Assembly (NCBI RefSeq): GCF_950295315.1
Contig: NC_080171.1
Coordinates: forward strand, 31,798,361-31,862,360
Source: Erinaceus europaeus
Taxonomy: Eukaryota; Chordata; Mammalia; Eulipotyphla; Erinaceidae
Direction of reading: 5' to 3'
DNA length: 64,000 bases
The translations under genes and the position numbers were made by a program. Positions 11,101 to 22,189 of the stretch are shown piece after piece (position 1 is the stretch's first letter; every line of letters begins with the position of its first letter). The notes under the pieces are model-generated. The model was not told the DNA's origin and did no database searches. It worked only from the letters and a program-made list of their open reading frames with translations.

Positions 11101-12007
11101 CTTGCATAGCTATGAACTTCCCTCTTAGGACTGCTTTAGCTGTGTCCCAAATATTTTGATAGCTTGTGTCTTCATTTTCATTGAACTCTCGAAACATTTT
11201 GATTTCTTCCTTGATTTCCTCTTTGACCCAGAAGTTGTTAAGAAGTGTACTGTTGAGCTTCCACATTTTGGCACTGTTACTAATCTTTTGTTGTTTGTTA
11301 AGTGTTAGTTTAATTCCACTGTGGTCTGAGAAGATGCTTGGGATGATTTCAGTGCTCTTGAATAGGCTGATGCTGTCTTTGTGGCCTATCATATGGTCTA
11401 TCCTTGAGAATGATCCATGTGGATTTGAGTAAAATGTGCATTCCAGTTTCTTGGGATGAATGACTCTGAAAATGTCCAATAGTTCTAGTTTATCTATCTC
11501 TTCATTTAGCTCCCTTATGTCTTTACTGATTTTCTTCCTGGATGATCTGTCAAGTTGAGATAGTGGGGTGTTGAAGTCCCCTACTATGATTGTGTTACTG
11601 TTAATATATTGCTGTAGCTCTTTCAGTAGAAGTTTGATGTATTTAGATGGCTTCTCATTGGGTGCATAGATATTAATAATTGTTAAGTCCTCTTGATTGA
11701 CTGATCCTCTGAGCATTAAGTAGTGTCCATTCCTATCTTTTTTAATCTTATCTATTTTAAAGTCTATCATGTCAGATATGAGAATAGCTGTTCCTGCCCT
11801 TTTTTGTGGGCCATTGGCTTGAATGATAGTTTTCCATCCTTTCACTTTAAGTCTGTGTTTGTCTTGTTGCGTTAGGTGAGTTTCCTGTAGACAACATATT
11901 GTTGGGTTGTGTTTTCTGATCCATCTTCCTACTCTGTGTCTTTTAATAGGTGAATTCAGGCCATTGACATTTATTGATATCAAAGATTGAAGATATTTTA
12001 ACGCCAT
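8183..12007 (-). pseudogene. L1 ORF2 (endonuclease-reverse transcriptase), one nonsense codon
   Basis: ORF2 nicks target DNA and reverse-transcribes L1 RNA in a ribonucleoprotein. The start at 12,007 gives the usual N-terminus. The APE-like endonuclease occupies about residues 1-240 ([36 protein letters not shown]). The RT core follows, with [33 protein letters not shown] and the catalytic FADD (about 9902-9913). The C-terminus has the Cys-rich [18 protein letters not shown]. The frame is open for 1,228 codons to a TAA at 8321-8323, where the L1-B copy at 60.5-61.0 kb has Glu. The same frame then continues to its natural stop at 8183-8185, so normal length would be 1,274 residues and the stop removes only the last 46. 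About 56 bp separates it from the natural end of ORF1. Confidence 0.93.
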
Positions 12008-12063
12008 TCTTGTAGAGTTTTAGAGTGTTTTGATATATGTTCTATTTGTGGTGGTCTGGTTGT

Positions 12064-13038
12064 TTATAGGAAACCTTTCAGAACTTCTTTCAAGGCAGGC
12101 TTGGTGATGGTTGCTTCCTTCAACTGTTGCTTGTCTGAGAAGGTTTTGATGCTTCCATCTAGTCTGAATGACAATCTAGCAGGATATAGTATTCTTGGCT
12201 GAAAGCCTTTCTCATTGAGCACTCGATAGATATCTTGCCATTCTCATCTGGCCTGTAGTGTTTGTATGGAGAAGTCTGCTGCTAATCTTATGGGTTTTCC
12301 TTTGTAGGTGACTCTTCGTTTTTCTCTTGCAGCCTTGAGGATCCTTTCTTTATCCTTATTCCTTTCCAATCTAAGTATGACATGTCTTGGTGTCTTTAGG
12401 TCTGTGTTAATTCTGTTTGGGACCCTCTGGGTTTCTTGAATCTTTATGTCTTTGGTGTTGTCTAGACTAGAGAAATTTTCAGCTATTATGGCCTGGAGAA
12501 CGCTTTCTTCCTCCCCTTCTCTTTCTTCCTCTGGTAAGCCAATAATGCGTATATTGTTTCTTTTGAAGTCATCCCATAGGACTCTGTTGTTGTTTTCAGC
12601 ATCTCTTAATCTGTTTTTTAGATCTCTTACTTCTTTTTTAGTTGTCTCTAATTCATCCTCAATTTTGCTAATTCTGTCTTCAGCCTCATTGATTCTATTC
12701 TCTCTGCCCTCTACTGCTTTCTGGAGTTCATCTATTTTGTTGCCCTGCTCTGATACTGTTTTAGCTTGTTCAGCTAGTTGCCTTCTTAGCTCAGCAATTT
12801 CAGCTTTCAGCTCTCTAATAACCATGTTATTATTAGAATTTTCTTCCATATTCTCATTTGTTGTTCCTGCAGTTCTGATTACAATTTTTTCAAATTCTTT
12901 ACTCACTCCTGTTATTATTTCCTTAGCTAATGTTTGGATGTTGAACTCGTTGTTTTGTGCTTCGCCCTCTGGAGGACTTTTAGCTGGACTCTTGTCCTGG
13001 TTCGAGTCTCCATTATTTTTTCTTGTTGTTTTAACCAT
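12064..13038 (-). pseudogene. L1 ORF1 (RNA-binding protein), one nonsense codon
   Basis: ORF1p is the trimeric RNA chaperone that coats L1 RNA. From the ATG at 13,038 the frame is open for 264 codons. The N-terminus is acidic and polar. A heptad-rich coiled coil covers about residues 75-150 (repeated EL..., EAEDRISKIEDELE). The RRM and C-terminal domains follow (RIIGLPEEE, then PRHVILRL and RVTYKGKPIRLAADFS). A TGA at 12,244-12,246 replaces the Arg expected in the conserved LQARREW end, consistent with CGA-to-TGA decay at a CpG. The frame stays open to a TAA at 12,064-12,066, giving an expected 324 residues. Confidence 0.9.
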
Positions 13039-13637
13039 TTTATATAAGTTAACAGTTTTTTCAATCCCTGAGTTGGAGTTCAGTGGTGTAAAAGCCTTTT
13101 TTTTTTCCCCTGTAGGCTATGGTAGCCTGAGGGCTTTTAAACTATCAATAGGCTTCTTGGCTTAATCAATGACTCCTGACCAAGAGATAAAGCAGGGTGT
13201 GGCAGAGATAATCCAGTGGTTATGCAAAGAGACTTTCACAGCCCTTCAGCTATGCCACCGAGGTATAGGTCTTCTCCTGAGTTTCCCGGTTAGATCTCTG
13301 TGCCCTGGTGTCCCTCCCTGTTGCTGCTCCAGATTCTGAGGGTAGTAGCAATGGAGACTCAGAGTTGTACTTGGTGAGTCTCTGGGGAGTCCTTTTCTCC
13401 CTTCAGCTGTCCCCTTGTTGGTGGAGCAGAATGGAGGTGGTGTCTCCACTGACAAACTGTCGAACTGTTAGCAGTCACTTAATCTCTCCTTAGGCCCCTC
13501 TCTCCTCTCTGTCACCAGCCACGCGTGTTTGTACTCACGGGTGATTTACTGGGTTTCTGTGGTCATTCTAGTCCTGTCTTGTTTCGGTCCGGGTGGTCTC
13601 CTTTGGTATTCCTAGTTGATCCGGGAGAGGAGAGGAG
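13039..13637 (-). promoter_or_regulatory. L1 5' UTR / internal promoter region
   Basis: About 600 bp between ORF1 and the 5' target duplication, more GC-rich than the L1 body. As in other full-length L1s it should hold the internal promoter. No transcription-factor site is claimed. Confidence 0.65.
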
Positions 13638-13980
13638 ACCCAGTGGTGAATCTTATGATGAGGCTAAACTTGCCCAGACACAGCTATGCAGGAAAGATAA
13701 CAGCAACCAGACCCTGAGCAATGGATACAAATCCCACCCCTTAACCTTGCAGCCTCTGTTTCTGTAACAATGGTTTTTTCTCTCAAGCCTGTACCCCCTA
13801 TATAAGCTTGTACCATCTCTTTATTTGAGGTTGTAGTTTTTCAGAGCTATCTGAACTCAGCTCACATGAATAAAAGCTCTTTTCTTCTTTCACCCACCTC
13901 AGCTCCAGTCTTCTTGATCTACAACAGATTTCCTTAACAGTAACACGTACGCTTTACTGGGTGCACTATTGCCTGCCCTC

Positions 13981-14194
13981 TTATTTAAAAAAATTTATTT
14001 ATTTATTTATTAATGGATGGAGACAGAGAGAAATTGAGAGAGAAGGTGGGGATAGAGAAGGAAAGAGACAGACACATGCAGCCCTGCTTTACTACTCATG
14101 AATTGGGACCCAGCAGGTGAGGACTATGGGCTTGAATATAGGTCCTTGCACACTGTAATGTGTGCGCTTAACCAGGTGCACCACCACATGGCCC
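13981..14194 (-). repeat. SINE-B
   Basis: Antisense copy directly beside the split SINE-B head. TTATTTATTAATGGATGGAG at left and ACCACCACATGGCCC at right. Confidence 0.8.
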
Positions 14195-14204
14195 ACTTGC
14201 CTTC

Positions 14205-14350
14205 ATTTCTTTAAAAGATAGAGACAGAGAGGCAGAGAGAGAAAGTGAAAGAGACCACAGCACTATAACTTTAATGTGGTGGGAGCTGGGCTTGAACCTG
14301 TGGCGTGCTCATGGCAAAAACTATCCAAGTGGACTGTTTCACTGACCTAA
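14205..14350 (-). repeat. SINE-D
   Basis: Purine-rich GAGACAGAGAGGCAGAGAG followed by ATGTGGTGGGAGCTGGGCTTG, AACCTGTGG and ACTATCCAAGTGGACTGTTTC. A related copy lies at 46.0 kb. Confidence 0.55.
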
Positions 14351-15862
14351 CTCTTTTTTTTTTTTTGACAACACCCCTACTTTATTTTTTTTTAATTTTT
14401 TATTTATAAAAAAGGAAACATTGACTAAACCATAAGGTAAGAGGGGTACAACTCCATACAATTCCCACCACCAGAACTCCTTATCCCCTCCCATCCCCAA
14501 ATAGCTTGCCTATTTTTTTCTTTTTTTTTTAAGAAAGGATTAATTAACAAAACCATAGGGTAGGAGGGGTACAACTCCACACAATTCCCACCACCCAATC
14601 TCCATATCCCACCCCCTCCCCTGATAGCTTTCCCATTCTCTATCCCTCTGGGAGCATGGACCCAGGGTCATTGTGGGTTGCAGAAGGTAGAAGGTCTGGC
14701 TTCTGTAATTGCTTCCCCGCTGAACATGGGCGTTGACTGGTTGGTGCATACTCCCAGTCTGCCTCTCTCTTTCCCTAGTAGGGTGGGTCTCTGGGGAAGC
14801 AGAGCTCTAGGACACATTGGTGGGGTCTTCAGTCCAGGGAAGCCTGGCCGGCATCCTGATGACATCTGGAACCTGGTGACTGAAAAGAGAGTTAACATAC
14901 AAAGCCAAACAAATTGTTGAGCAATCATGGACCCAAAGCTTGGAATAGTGGAGAGGAAGTGTTAGGGGGGGGTACTCACTGCAAACTCTAGTGTACTTCT
15001 GCTTTCAGGTATATATTTTGCACTAGTTTATGGATACGTGTGAACATATGCTCTCTCTCACAGAACCTGGTGTATATCTAGGTTTTGGGACTTTGTTAGA
15101 AAGTGAACCACCTGAGATGGAATTAGGGTATACTATGAAAGGAAAGGTCTCACCCGAGTAATGAAGCTGAAGGGTTGTCATTCCACACGTGAAGTCTCTG
15201 GACGCAGTCGGAAGTGAAGCATGTTGAGGTGGCAATCATTGTCTTGGTTAGGTTGTGATCGGCAGATGCAATATTATTTGATATGGATTGGGAGAGGCAT
15301 ACGGGGAAGTGGGCCCTATACAATGGTTCCAGGACTGGGGGAAATATAGGCTCTCTAGTGGAGATGTGAGGTTCCTGCTGTCTTAGGGTTCAAAAAGACA
15401 ATGGATAGTTAATGTTATCATCACATTATTTGGTAATTGGGTTAACTTTGAAAAGTCCTTTTGTTAGGGTTTGCTGTACAGTACCCAGTATCTTGTATAT
15501 AGCTGTGCTATTGGTTGCTTCTGATCTACTTGGTCTAGGCTTTTGAGAGAGTCTGAATATCAATTACACAGCCTATATATTAAAAAGATTCAGTTTGTGT
15601 TTTGAAAAACTTTGAGACATACAATTAATTTTCCCCCTCTCGTATTAATTAACTAGTGATTTATATGACTACGTTTTACTAGGAGTGTACATAAACACCA
15701 TTTCCACCACCAAAAGACTGTGACCCATCCCTCCCACCCACTCCCACCCCCCATTGTCCCAGGAAGCTGCATGTCTACCCCTCAACACAGGGTTTTTACT
15801 TTGGTGCCCTACTTACAATTTGGTCAGGTCCTGCTTTTAGTTTCCCTTTCAGATCTTCTTAC

Positions 15863-18362
15863 TCAACTTCTGTTGATGAGTGGGATCATCCCATACTCAT
15901 CTTTATCTTTCTGACTTAGCTCACTTAACATAATTCCTTCTAGCTCTGTCCAAGATGGGTCAGAGAAGGTGGGTTCATTGTTCTTGATAGTTGCATAGTA
16001 TTCCATTGTGTATATATACCACAGCTTTCTCAGCCACTCATCTGGTGTTGGGCACCTGGGTTGCTTCCAGGTTTTAGCTATTGTGAATTGTGCTGCTATG
16101 AACATAGGAGTACACACCTTTTTTTGGTTGGGTGTTATGGAGTCCTTGGGGTATAACCCCAGGAGAGGAATTACTGGATCATATGGAAGGTCCATGTCTA
16201 GCCTTCTGAGAGTTTTCCAGACTGCTCTCCACAGAGGCTGTACCAATTTACATAACCACCAGCAATGTAAAAGGGTTCCTCTGTCCCCACATCCTCTCCA
16301 GCATTTGTTGCTGCTGTCCTTTTTGATGTATGCCATTCTTACAGAAGTGAGGTGGTATCTTAGTGTTGTCTTAATTTGCATTTCTCTGACAATCAGTGAC
16401 CTAGAGCAGTTTTTCATATGTTTGTTAGCCTTTTGGATCTCCTCTGAAGGGAATGTTTTGTTCATATCCTCTGCCCATTTTTGGATGGGGTCATTTGCTT
16501 TTTGGTGCTGTTTGCTGAGCTCTTTATATATTTTGGTGATTAGTTTCTTGTCTGATGTATGGCATGTGAAGATCTTCTCCCATTCTGTGAGGGATCTCTT
16601 TGTTTGTTTAATAGTTTCTTTGGATGTGCAGAAGCTTTTCAATTTGATGTAGTCCCATTGGTTTGTTTTTGCTTTAGTCTTCCTTGCAATTGGGTTTGAT
16701 TCATCAAAGATGTCCTTGAGGTATAGGTGGGAAAGTGTTTTACCAATGTTTTCCTCTAAGTATTTGATTGTTTCTGGTCTGACATCTAGGTATTTGATCC
16801 ATTTGGAGTTGATTTTTGTTTCTGGTGAGATAAAGTGGTTCAATTTCATTCTTCTGCATGTTACAACCCAGTTTTACCAGCACCATTTATTGAAGAGAGC
16901 CTCCTTTTTTCCATTTAATCCTTTGGGCCCCCTTATCAAAGATTAGATGTCCATAGGTGTGGGGATTTATTTCTGGGCTTTCAATTCTGTTCCACTAGTC
17001 TGTGTGCCTATTTTTGTTCCAGTACCATGCTGTTTTGATGATGATGGCTTTATAATATAGTTTAAGGTCTGGGAGTGTGATGCCTCCATTTGTGTTTCTT
17101 TTCCTTAAGATGGTTTTGGCAATTCTAGGTGTTTTCAGGTTCCAGATAAACGATTGTAGTGTTTGTTCTATTCTCTTAAAGAAGCTTGGTGGAACTTTGA
17201 TGGGTATTGCATTAAATTTGTATATGGCTCTGGGGAGAATATTCATTTTGATAATATTTATTCTTCCAATCCATGAGCATGGGATATCTTTCCATTTCTT
17301 GGTATCAGTTTCTATTTCCTTGAGTAGCTCATAGTTTTCATTATACAAGTCTTTCACTTCTTTGGTCAACTTTATTCCTAGGTATTTGATTGATTTTGCT
17401 GAAACAGTAAATGGGAGTGATTTCTGGATGTCTTCTTCTTCAGATTTAGTGTTTGCATAAAGAAATGCCACTGATTTTTGTACATTGATTTTGTAGCCTG
17501 ATACCTTGCTATATTGCCTAATAACTTCCAGTAGTTTTCTGCTGGATTCTTTAGGTTTTTCTATTTATACTATCATATCATCTGCAAATAGTGAGAGCTT
17601 GACTTCTTCCCTTCCAATCTGTATTCCTTTGATTCCTTTCTCTTGCCTGATTGCTATGGCAAGAACTTCCAATACTATGTTGAAGAGTAACGGTGACAAT
17701 GGACAGCCCTGTCTAGTCCCCGATCTGAGGGGGAATGCTTTCAGCTTCTGTCCATTGAGTATGATGTTGGCTGTAGGTTTGCTATATATAGACTCCACTA
17801 TCTTGAGGAATTTCCCATCTATTCCCATTTTTTGTAGAATTTTGAGCATGAATCGATGTTGGATCTTGTTTAATATTTTGGCATCTATGTTCATCAGAGA
17901 TATTGGTCTGTAGTTTTCCTTTTTTGTTCTGTCCCTATCAGCTTTTGGTATCAGGTTGATGTTGGCTTCATAGAAGGTGGAAGGGAGTACTCCTGTTTTC
18001 AATCTTATGGAAAAGCTTAAGAAATATGGGTACTAACTGTTTCCTGAAAGTTTTGTAGAATTCATTTGTGAAGCCATCTGCTCCAGGACTTTTGTTGTTG
18101 GGAGGTTCTTAATAAAGGTTTCAATTTCTTTGTCTGTGATTGCCTCAAGATAATCAGTATTTTCCTTGGGGGTCTCAATTGTTGTTTCCCTAATACTGCC
18201 ATTCCTTTCCTCCAATGTTGTTTTCATTTCTGTGATTAATAAGTTTATTATTGCTTGCATACTTTTCTTATCTATGGTTACTTCTGGCTGATTTGTAGTT
18301 TCTTCTGGGCTCTTGTCTTCATTCATTGGAGTAGCAGTTTTATTTGTTTTTGATCTACCCAT
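15863..18362 (-). pseudogene. L1 ORF1-ORF2 remnant, deleted and frameshifted
   Basis: Reading leftward from 18,362: an ORF1-like start (MGRSKTNKTATPMNEDKSPE, about 70 residues) runs in frame into ORF2 RT sequence ([14 protein letters not shown]). All of ORF1's coiled coil and RRM, the inter-ORF gap, the endonuclease and the first part of RT are missing. A second deletion joins DAKILNK to IQHRFM and removes about 75 RT residues, including the block with the first catalytic aspartate. Fragments follow at 17,565-18,002 (to LFADDMIV), 16,995-17,471 and 15,863-16,849, the last ending GMIPLINRS. Frameshifts separate them. It is non-functional. Confidence 0.85.
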
Positions 18363-18599
18363 TTTTTTGATTTATGTGTTTCTTTTTTTTTATGCTCTGT
18401 TGTTCCTCAGTTGTTGTCTCTTGAGTACATGCAACACTGTACTAAATACCTTTATGACAATTGCATTCACCAACCTCAGGAATTACAGTAGCAACTGAAG
18501 CAAGTATTGAAGCAGATTAATCACTACCAGTTAGCCAAACAATTTCTCCAGTCCGTGAAAAAATAGTAACCAAATCCCAGTGAAGAAGAAAGAGAAAAG

Positions 18600-19790
18600 A
18601 AAGAAGAGATAGCAAGAATAGACAGTTATGCGAATCTATTATACACTGTATATTATAGGGGTAACAAGGGGGGAAAGGGAAGTAGAGCAGAGATACACAC
18701 ATAGAAAGTCCACTCTGAGTCATATTTCTTCCCCAAAATAATTCACAAAATCAGAAAGGCAAAGAAGAAGGAAGGAAGAAGTGTATGACAAGATAAAAAA
18801 AAAGAGAGACAAGAGAGAGAAAAGAGAAAAGATAAGAAAACGAGCTGTAATTAAAGAGCAGTGAAAGGAAAGTTTTTTTTAATTACTTTATTTTTAATTT
18901 AATTTTTTTAATTAGCTAGGAGGAGGAGGGAGGGGAGAGTCTGTAGAGGAGGTAAGAGTAACGAGACAAGTTCCTCCAACAATAGATAAGATGCCCACTA
19001 CCCTAGCAATGAAAGATACCCTAAGAGTTAATTCTGATCAACCTAAAGGGGGGGAAGATATATACCTTTATATAATATTAATAATAAAATAGAGCAGGGT
19101 AAAAAAAAAAACCCTGTCCCAGATTATCTCAAACCTTGTGATCAGAGGCAGCTGATTGTTAAGAAAGAGAAAGAAAAAAAACAACCCTCAGGACTAGATA
19201 AGGATAGCTGAAATAGACAGTTATGCAAATCTACTATCCACTGTATATTCTAGGGGTAGCTAAAGGAGGGAGGGAAGTTGAGCAGAGATACTCGCAGTGA
19301 GAGTCCAACTCTGAGTCAAAATTCTTCCCCAAAATAATTCCCAAATGTGTATCAGTGAATTCAAAAAGCACACTGTTTGGTGGTGTGGGGGATGGGGTCT
19401 GTGGCTTTGGAAGCTATAGGATTAAGGAAGAAAGGATGACAAGAATGAGAAAAAGAAAAAAAAGAGAGAGAGAAAAAAGAAAAAGATAAGAAAAAGAACA
19501 GTCATAAAAGAGCGGTGAAAGGAAAAGAGTTATTTATTTATTTATTTATTTATTTATAACTAATTAGCTATGTGGGGTGAGGTGGGGGGGGGTTGGCTAC
19601 TTAGAAAGAATAAAGGCCAGAGGTTTCAGAAGGGTATAGACTTAGAATGAATGATACTCCCTGGTGGGACAGGAATCTTGGTAAAGAAAGAGGCTCAGCA
19701 GGGGAGCCTGCTAGGAGCTGGTCCCCAGGGTCTGGTTATGGGGGGCTGAGGGGGAGGAGGTGTGCTTAATAATTTAAAAGAAAGAAAAAA
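18600..19790 (-). repeat. Two tandem L1 5' UTR monomers (~595 bp)
   Basis: GACAGTTATGC(G/A)AATCTA at 18,621 and 19,216, then CACTGTATATT.TAGGGGTA, GCAGAGATAC, CTCTGAGTCA and TTCTTCCCCAAAATAATTC, recur in the same order about 595 bp apart. The A/G-rich and (TTTA)-rich stretches downstream also correspond. Confidence 0.75.
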
Positions 19791-20165
19791 ATTTTTCCCC
19801 TTTTTTCCTACTCTTTTTTAACCCAAATTAAGTTATTGTCAACTCCCTGGTGTCACTAGGACCCCTTATTGACTGGCCTATTAAAGGCAGAAAATCCTAC
19901 TGTTTCCAGAAGATGTGGTCAGAGCTCAAGCCACTAGCAGCTTCTCAGTCCGCCATCTTCTGGGAACCAGCTTTCCTAGTCTTTAACCCTCTTGGAGTAT
20001 GGACCCAAGGTCATTCTGGGATGCAGAAGGTTGAAGGTCTGACTTCTGTAATTGCTTCCCTGCTGAATATGGGCGTTGGCAGGTCGATCCATACTCCCAT
20101 CCTGCCTTTCTCTTTCCCTAGTAGGGGAGGGCTCTGGGGAAGCGGAGCAACAACATCCCTACTTT

Positions 20166-20770
20166 AAATTCTGACACAATTGCTATAAATGGCAGAGGGG
20201 GTGCTCTGGTCCCATGCTTTACTGAGAGTTGAGAGCAGATGGATTTGAGGAGTGTGTCTTTTGCTGGATTCCCCTTTTGGTGTCATCATTCAATGTGCAA
20301 TTCAGAACTATAGATAAACATTTACATATGAGAGCTCCTTTCTGGAAAAAACAACATGTGTCCCTTGAAAAATAAGATTTTAGGCAGAATTCATGCTGAA
20401 TTTGGTCACTACATTTCCTGCCAGCATGGCTGCAGAATCTTAGTTCGCTAACATTTGTAATGCCTCCATTATATTTCATTAAAACATTCTTCATTTATTA
20501 ACTTAAGCAATTCATCTCTGGTAGTTAATTTGGCACTTAGCTTGTGGAACAAATAGTGTTTCTCCAAGCATTTTCTTTGGACCTTCTAATTAGTGAAATT
20601 AACCAATGCAGTTACTCATAAATGCAGTTCCATCAATCAACAGATAAACTTCTGAATTAGAATGGTTTCTCCAACCATACAAAATGTCACCCACATGTCT
20701 GCTAATAGTATAATCCATTGGGGGGTTCGTTTCTGTTTCCTTGACATTCAGTGGTCCCAATTAAGTTGTT
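20166..20770. other. Unassigned intergenic sequence
   Basis: About 600 bp with no recognisable repeat or exon. A purine-rich tract (GAGAGAGCGGGG) adjoins it at about 20,780-20,835. Confidence 0.5.
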
Positions 20771-20969
20771 CTATTCAGGGAGATGAGGAAGAGAGAGAGC
20801 GGGGGGGGGTGGAAGGAGAGAGAGGGAGGGAGAAATTCTGCATTTGTGTGCGGTGTTTTAGTGTGAGCTGTGAAATTCATGACTTTGTAATCAGGATTAG
20901 TGTCACTATCAATCTCATAAAAAGAACATTAAAAAAAATCTTCTCAGAGGCTTTAAAAATGTGAGTACC

Positions 20970-21275
20970 AGGAGTTGGGCGGTAGCACAGTGGGTTAAGT
21001 GCACGTGGCGTGAAGTGTAAGGACTGGTGTAAGGATCCCTGTTTGAGCCCCTGGCTCCCCACCTGCAGGGGAGTCGCTTTATAGGCGGGGAAGCAGGTCT
21101 GCAGTGTCTATCTTTCTCTACCCCTCTCTGTCTTCCCCTCCTCTCTCCATTTCTCGCTGTCCTATCTAACAATGACAATATCATCATCAACAATGACAAT
21201 AATAACTACAACAATATAAAACAAGGGCAAAAGAAGGGGAAATAAATAAATAAATTAATTAATTAAAAAAAGAGA
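20970..21275 (+). repeat. SINE-A
   Basis: Sense copy with A box GGTAGCACAGTGGGTTAAG and B box TTTGAGCCC. GAGTACC at both ends (20,962 and about 21,277) is a probable target duplication. Confidence 0.85.
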
Positions 21276-21426
21276 GAGTACCCTTTTCTGTTTAATGAGT
21301 AGAAGTTGGGCCATGGTAGTGGTGTGGTTTGCACTGAGATCATTGTTTCATTTGTTAACTGTAAAAATGACATGTTAGCTGAGCAAAGGAGGACTTATCA
21401 GGCAGACATAAATTGAGACATTCTTT

Positions 21427-21636
21427 TTTAAAATTCAAAAAATTATCTTTGTTTATTGAATAGAGACAGCCAGAAATTGAGAGGAGTGAGGGAGATAGCG
21501 AGGGAAAGAGATAGAGAAACACCTGCAGCCCTGCTTCACCACTCACAAAGCTCTCCTCCTGCAGGTGGGAAGCAGGGCTTAAACCCGGATCCTTGCATAC
21601 ACACTGTAGCATGTGTGCTCAACCAGGTGTCCACTA
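21427..21636 (-). repeat. SINE-B, with an LTR at its head end
   Basis: Antisense SINE-B. TGAGACATTCTT occurs at its left (about 21,415) and again at about 22,066, after the adjacent LTR, so the LTR entered near the SINE's head. Confidence 0.75.
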
Positions 21637-22065
21637 CCTGACACTACGGTCTATTTACATAATCATTGTTTTGCCTGAATTACCCCCACCACGTTATCCC
21701 TCAGGGTATTGCTAATTCAGTTAAAACCATCACAACAGTTGCTAAGGACGATTCCACCTTCCCAGCATGCCTTTTGCCTCTCTCCACCCCCTTTCCTAGC
21801 CATTTCTGTTTCTGACTTGCTACTTCCGTTTTTTACCCTATAAATCCCGCTGCTGTTCTGGTTTTGCTCTCTTCCTCTTCCTCATCCTGACCTGGAGAAG
21901 GGCTGGTGTGCATAGCGGGAGGAGGCCATTTGGCTAGCTCTACATGGCCTAAACCCACTGTGATCACATCCGACTCTGGGGTGTCCGCATGAATAAAGAA
22001 TTGTATTACCACACCACCACAAGTTCCTGGTCTCTCTCTCTCCAGCGATGCTAGTCAGGCAGATC
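21637..22065 (+). mobile_element. Solo LTR, related to the 5206-5606 LTR
   Basis: Shares CTATTT.CATAATCATTGTTTTGCC, CAGTTAAAACC.TCACAACAGTTGCTA and CCTTTCCTAGCCATTTC with the earlier LTR. CCCTATAAATCC near 21,837 and AATAAAG near 21,992 give + orientation. The 5' start is shorter than in the relative, so the boundary is approximate. Confidence 0.7.
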
Positions 22066-22189
22066 CTGAGACATTCTTTGTAAATTCCTCATTGATGACC
22101 ACGATTGTAGTCATTGTCATCTTCTTCCTCTCCTCCTCTTAATCCTCATTTTTCTTTTTGTCACCAGGGCTATCACTGGGGCTCAGTGC

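Larger units (their letters stand above)
7432..13637 (-). mobile_element. Full-length L1 (L1-B lineage), 17-bp target duplication
   Basis: A 6.2-kb L1 on the minus strand with 5' UTR, ORF1, ORF2 and 3' UTR. Exact 17-base direct repeats (ACCCAGTGGTGAATCTT) lie at 7415-7431 and 13,638-13,654, so the boundaries are firm. Each ORF has one premature stop and is otherwise open, so the insertion is young. The 3' end is composite: after L1-B 3' UTR and a poly(A)-like run at about 7990-8003, about 555 bp of L1-A 3' UTR sequence follows before the target duplication. Confidence 0.93.
7019..13939 (+). mobile_element. Solo LTR, split by full-length L1
   Basis: Left part 7019-7431 begins TGATAGGG and right part 13,655-13,939 ends TTAACA, about 700 bp in all. 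TATATAAGC near 13,800 and AATAAAAGC near 13,868 give + orientation. Its flanks are a SINE-B on both sides, so it landed in that SINE. I could not define a clean target duplication. Family unknown. Confidence 0.6.
6823..13978 (-). repeat. SINE-B split by a solo LTR and an L1
   Basis: Arms at about 6823-7018 (tail side, with GA/GACA/CA microsatellite at 6887-6939) and 13,940-13,978 (head side, ending TGCACTATTGCCTGCCC). Together they make one antisense SINE-B. Everything between is later insertion. Confidence 0.75.
14515..19968 (-). mobile_element. L1-A with 5' UTR monomers and internal deletions
   Basis: Begins on the minus strand at 19,968 with a typical L1 5' end (AGAAGATGGCGGACTGAG) and ends in poly(A) near 14,515-14,530. 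AGCTT.CCTA on both sides (about 14,503 and 19,969) is the target duplication inside the older L1. It has about 1.6 kb of 5' UTR, a shortened ORF1-ORF2 region and about 1.3 kb of 3' UTR. It has a 5' end but is far from intact. Confidence 0.85.
14385..20149 (-). mobile_element. Older 5'-truncated L1-A 3' end, split by another L1
   Basis: Parts at 14,385-14,514 and 19,969-20,149 together form one L1-A 3' UTR. Near-identical flanks ACAACACCCCTACTTTA (14,368-14,384) and ACAACATCCCTACTTTA (20,150-20,165) are its target duplication. The inner 5.4 kb is a later L1. Confidence 0.8.

Noticed and set aside
8328..13165. Plus-strand frames of up to about 240 codons across the 7.4-13.6-kb L1
   Set aside because: They are antisense to L1 ORF1 and ORF2 and have no domain of their own.
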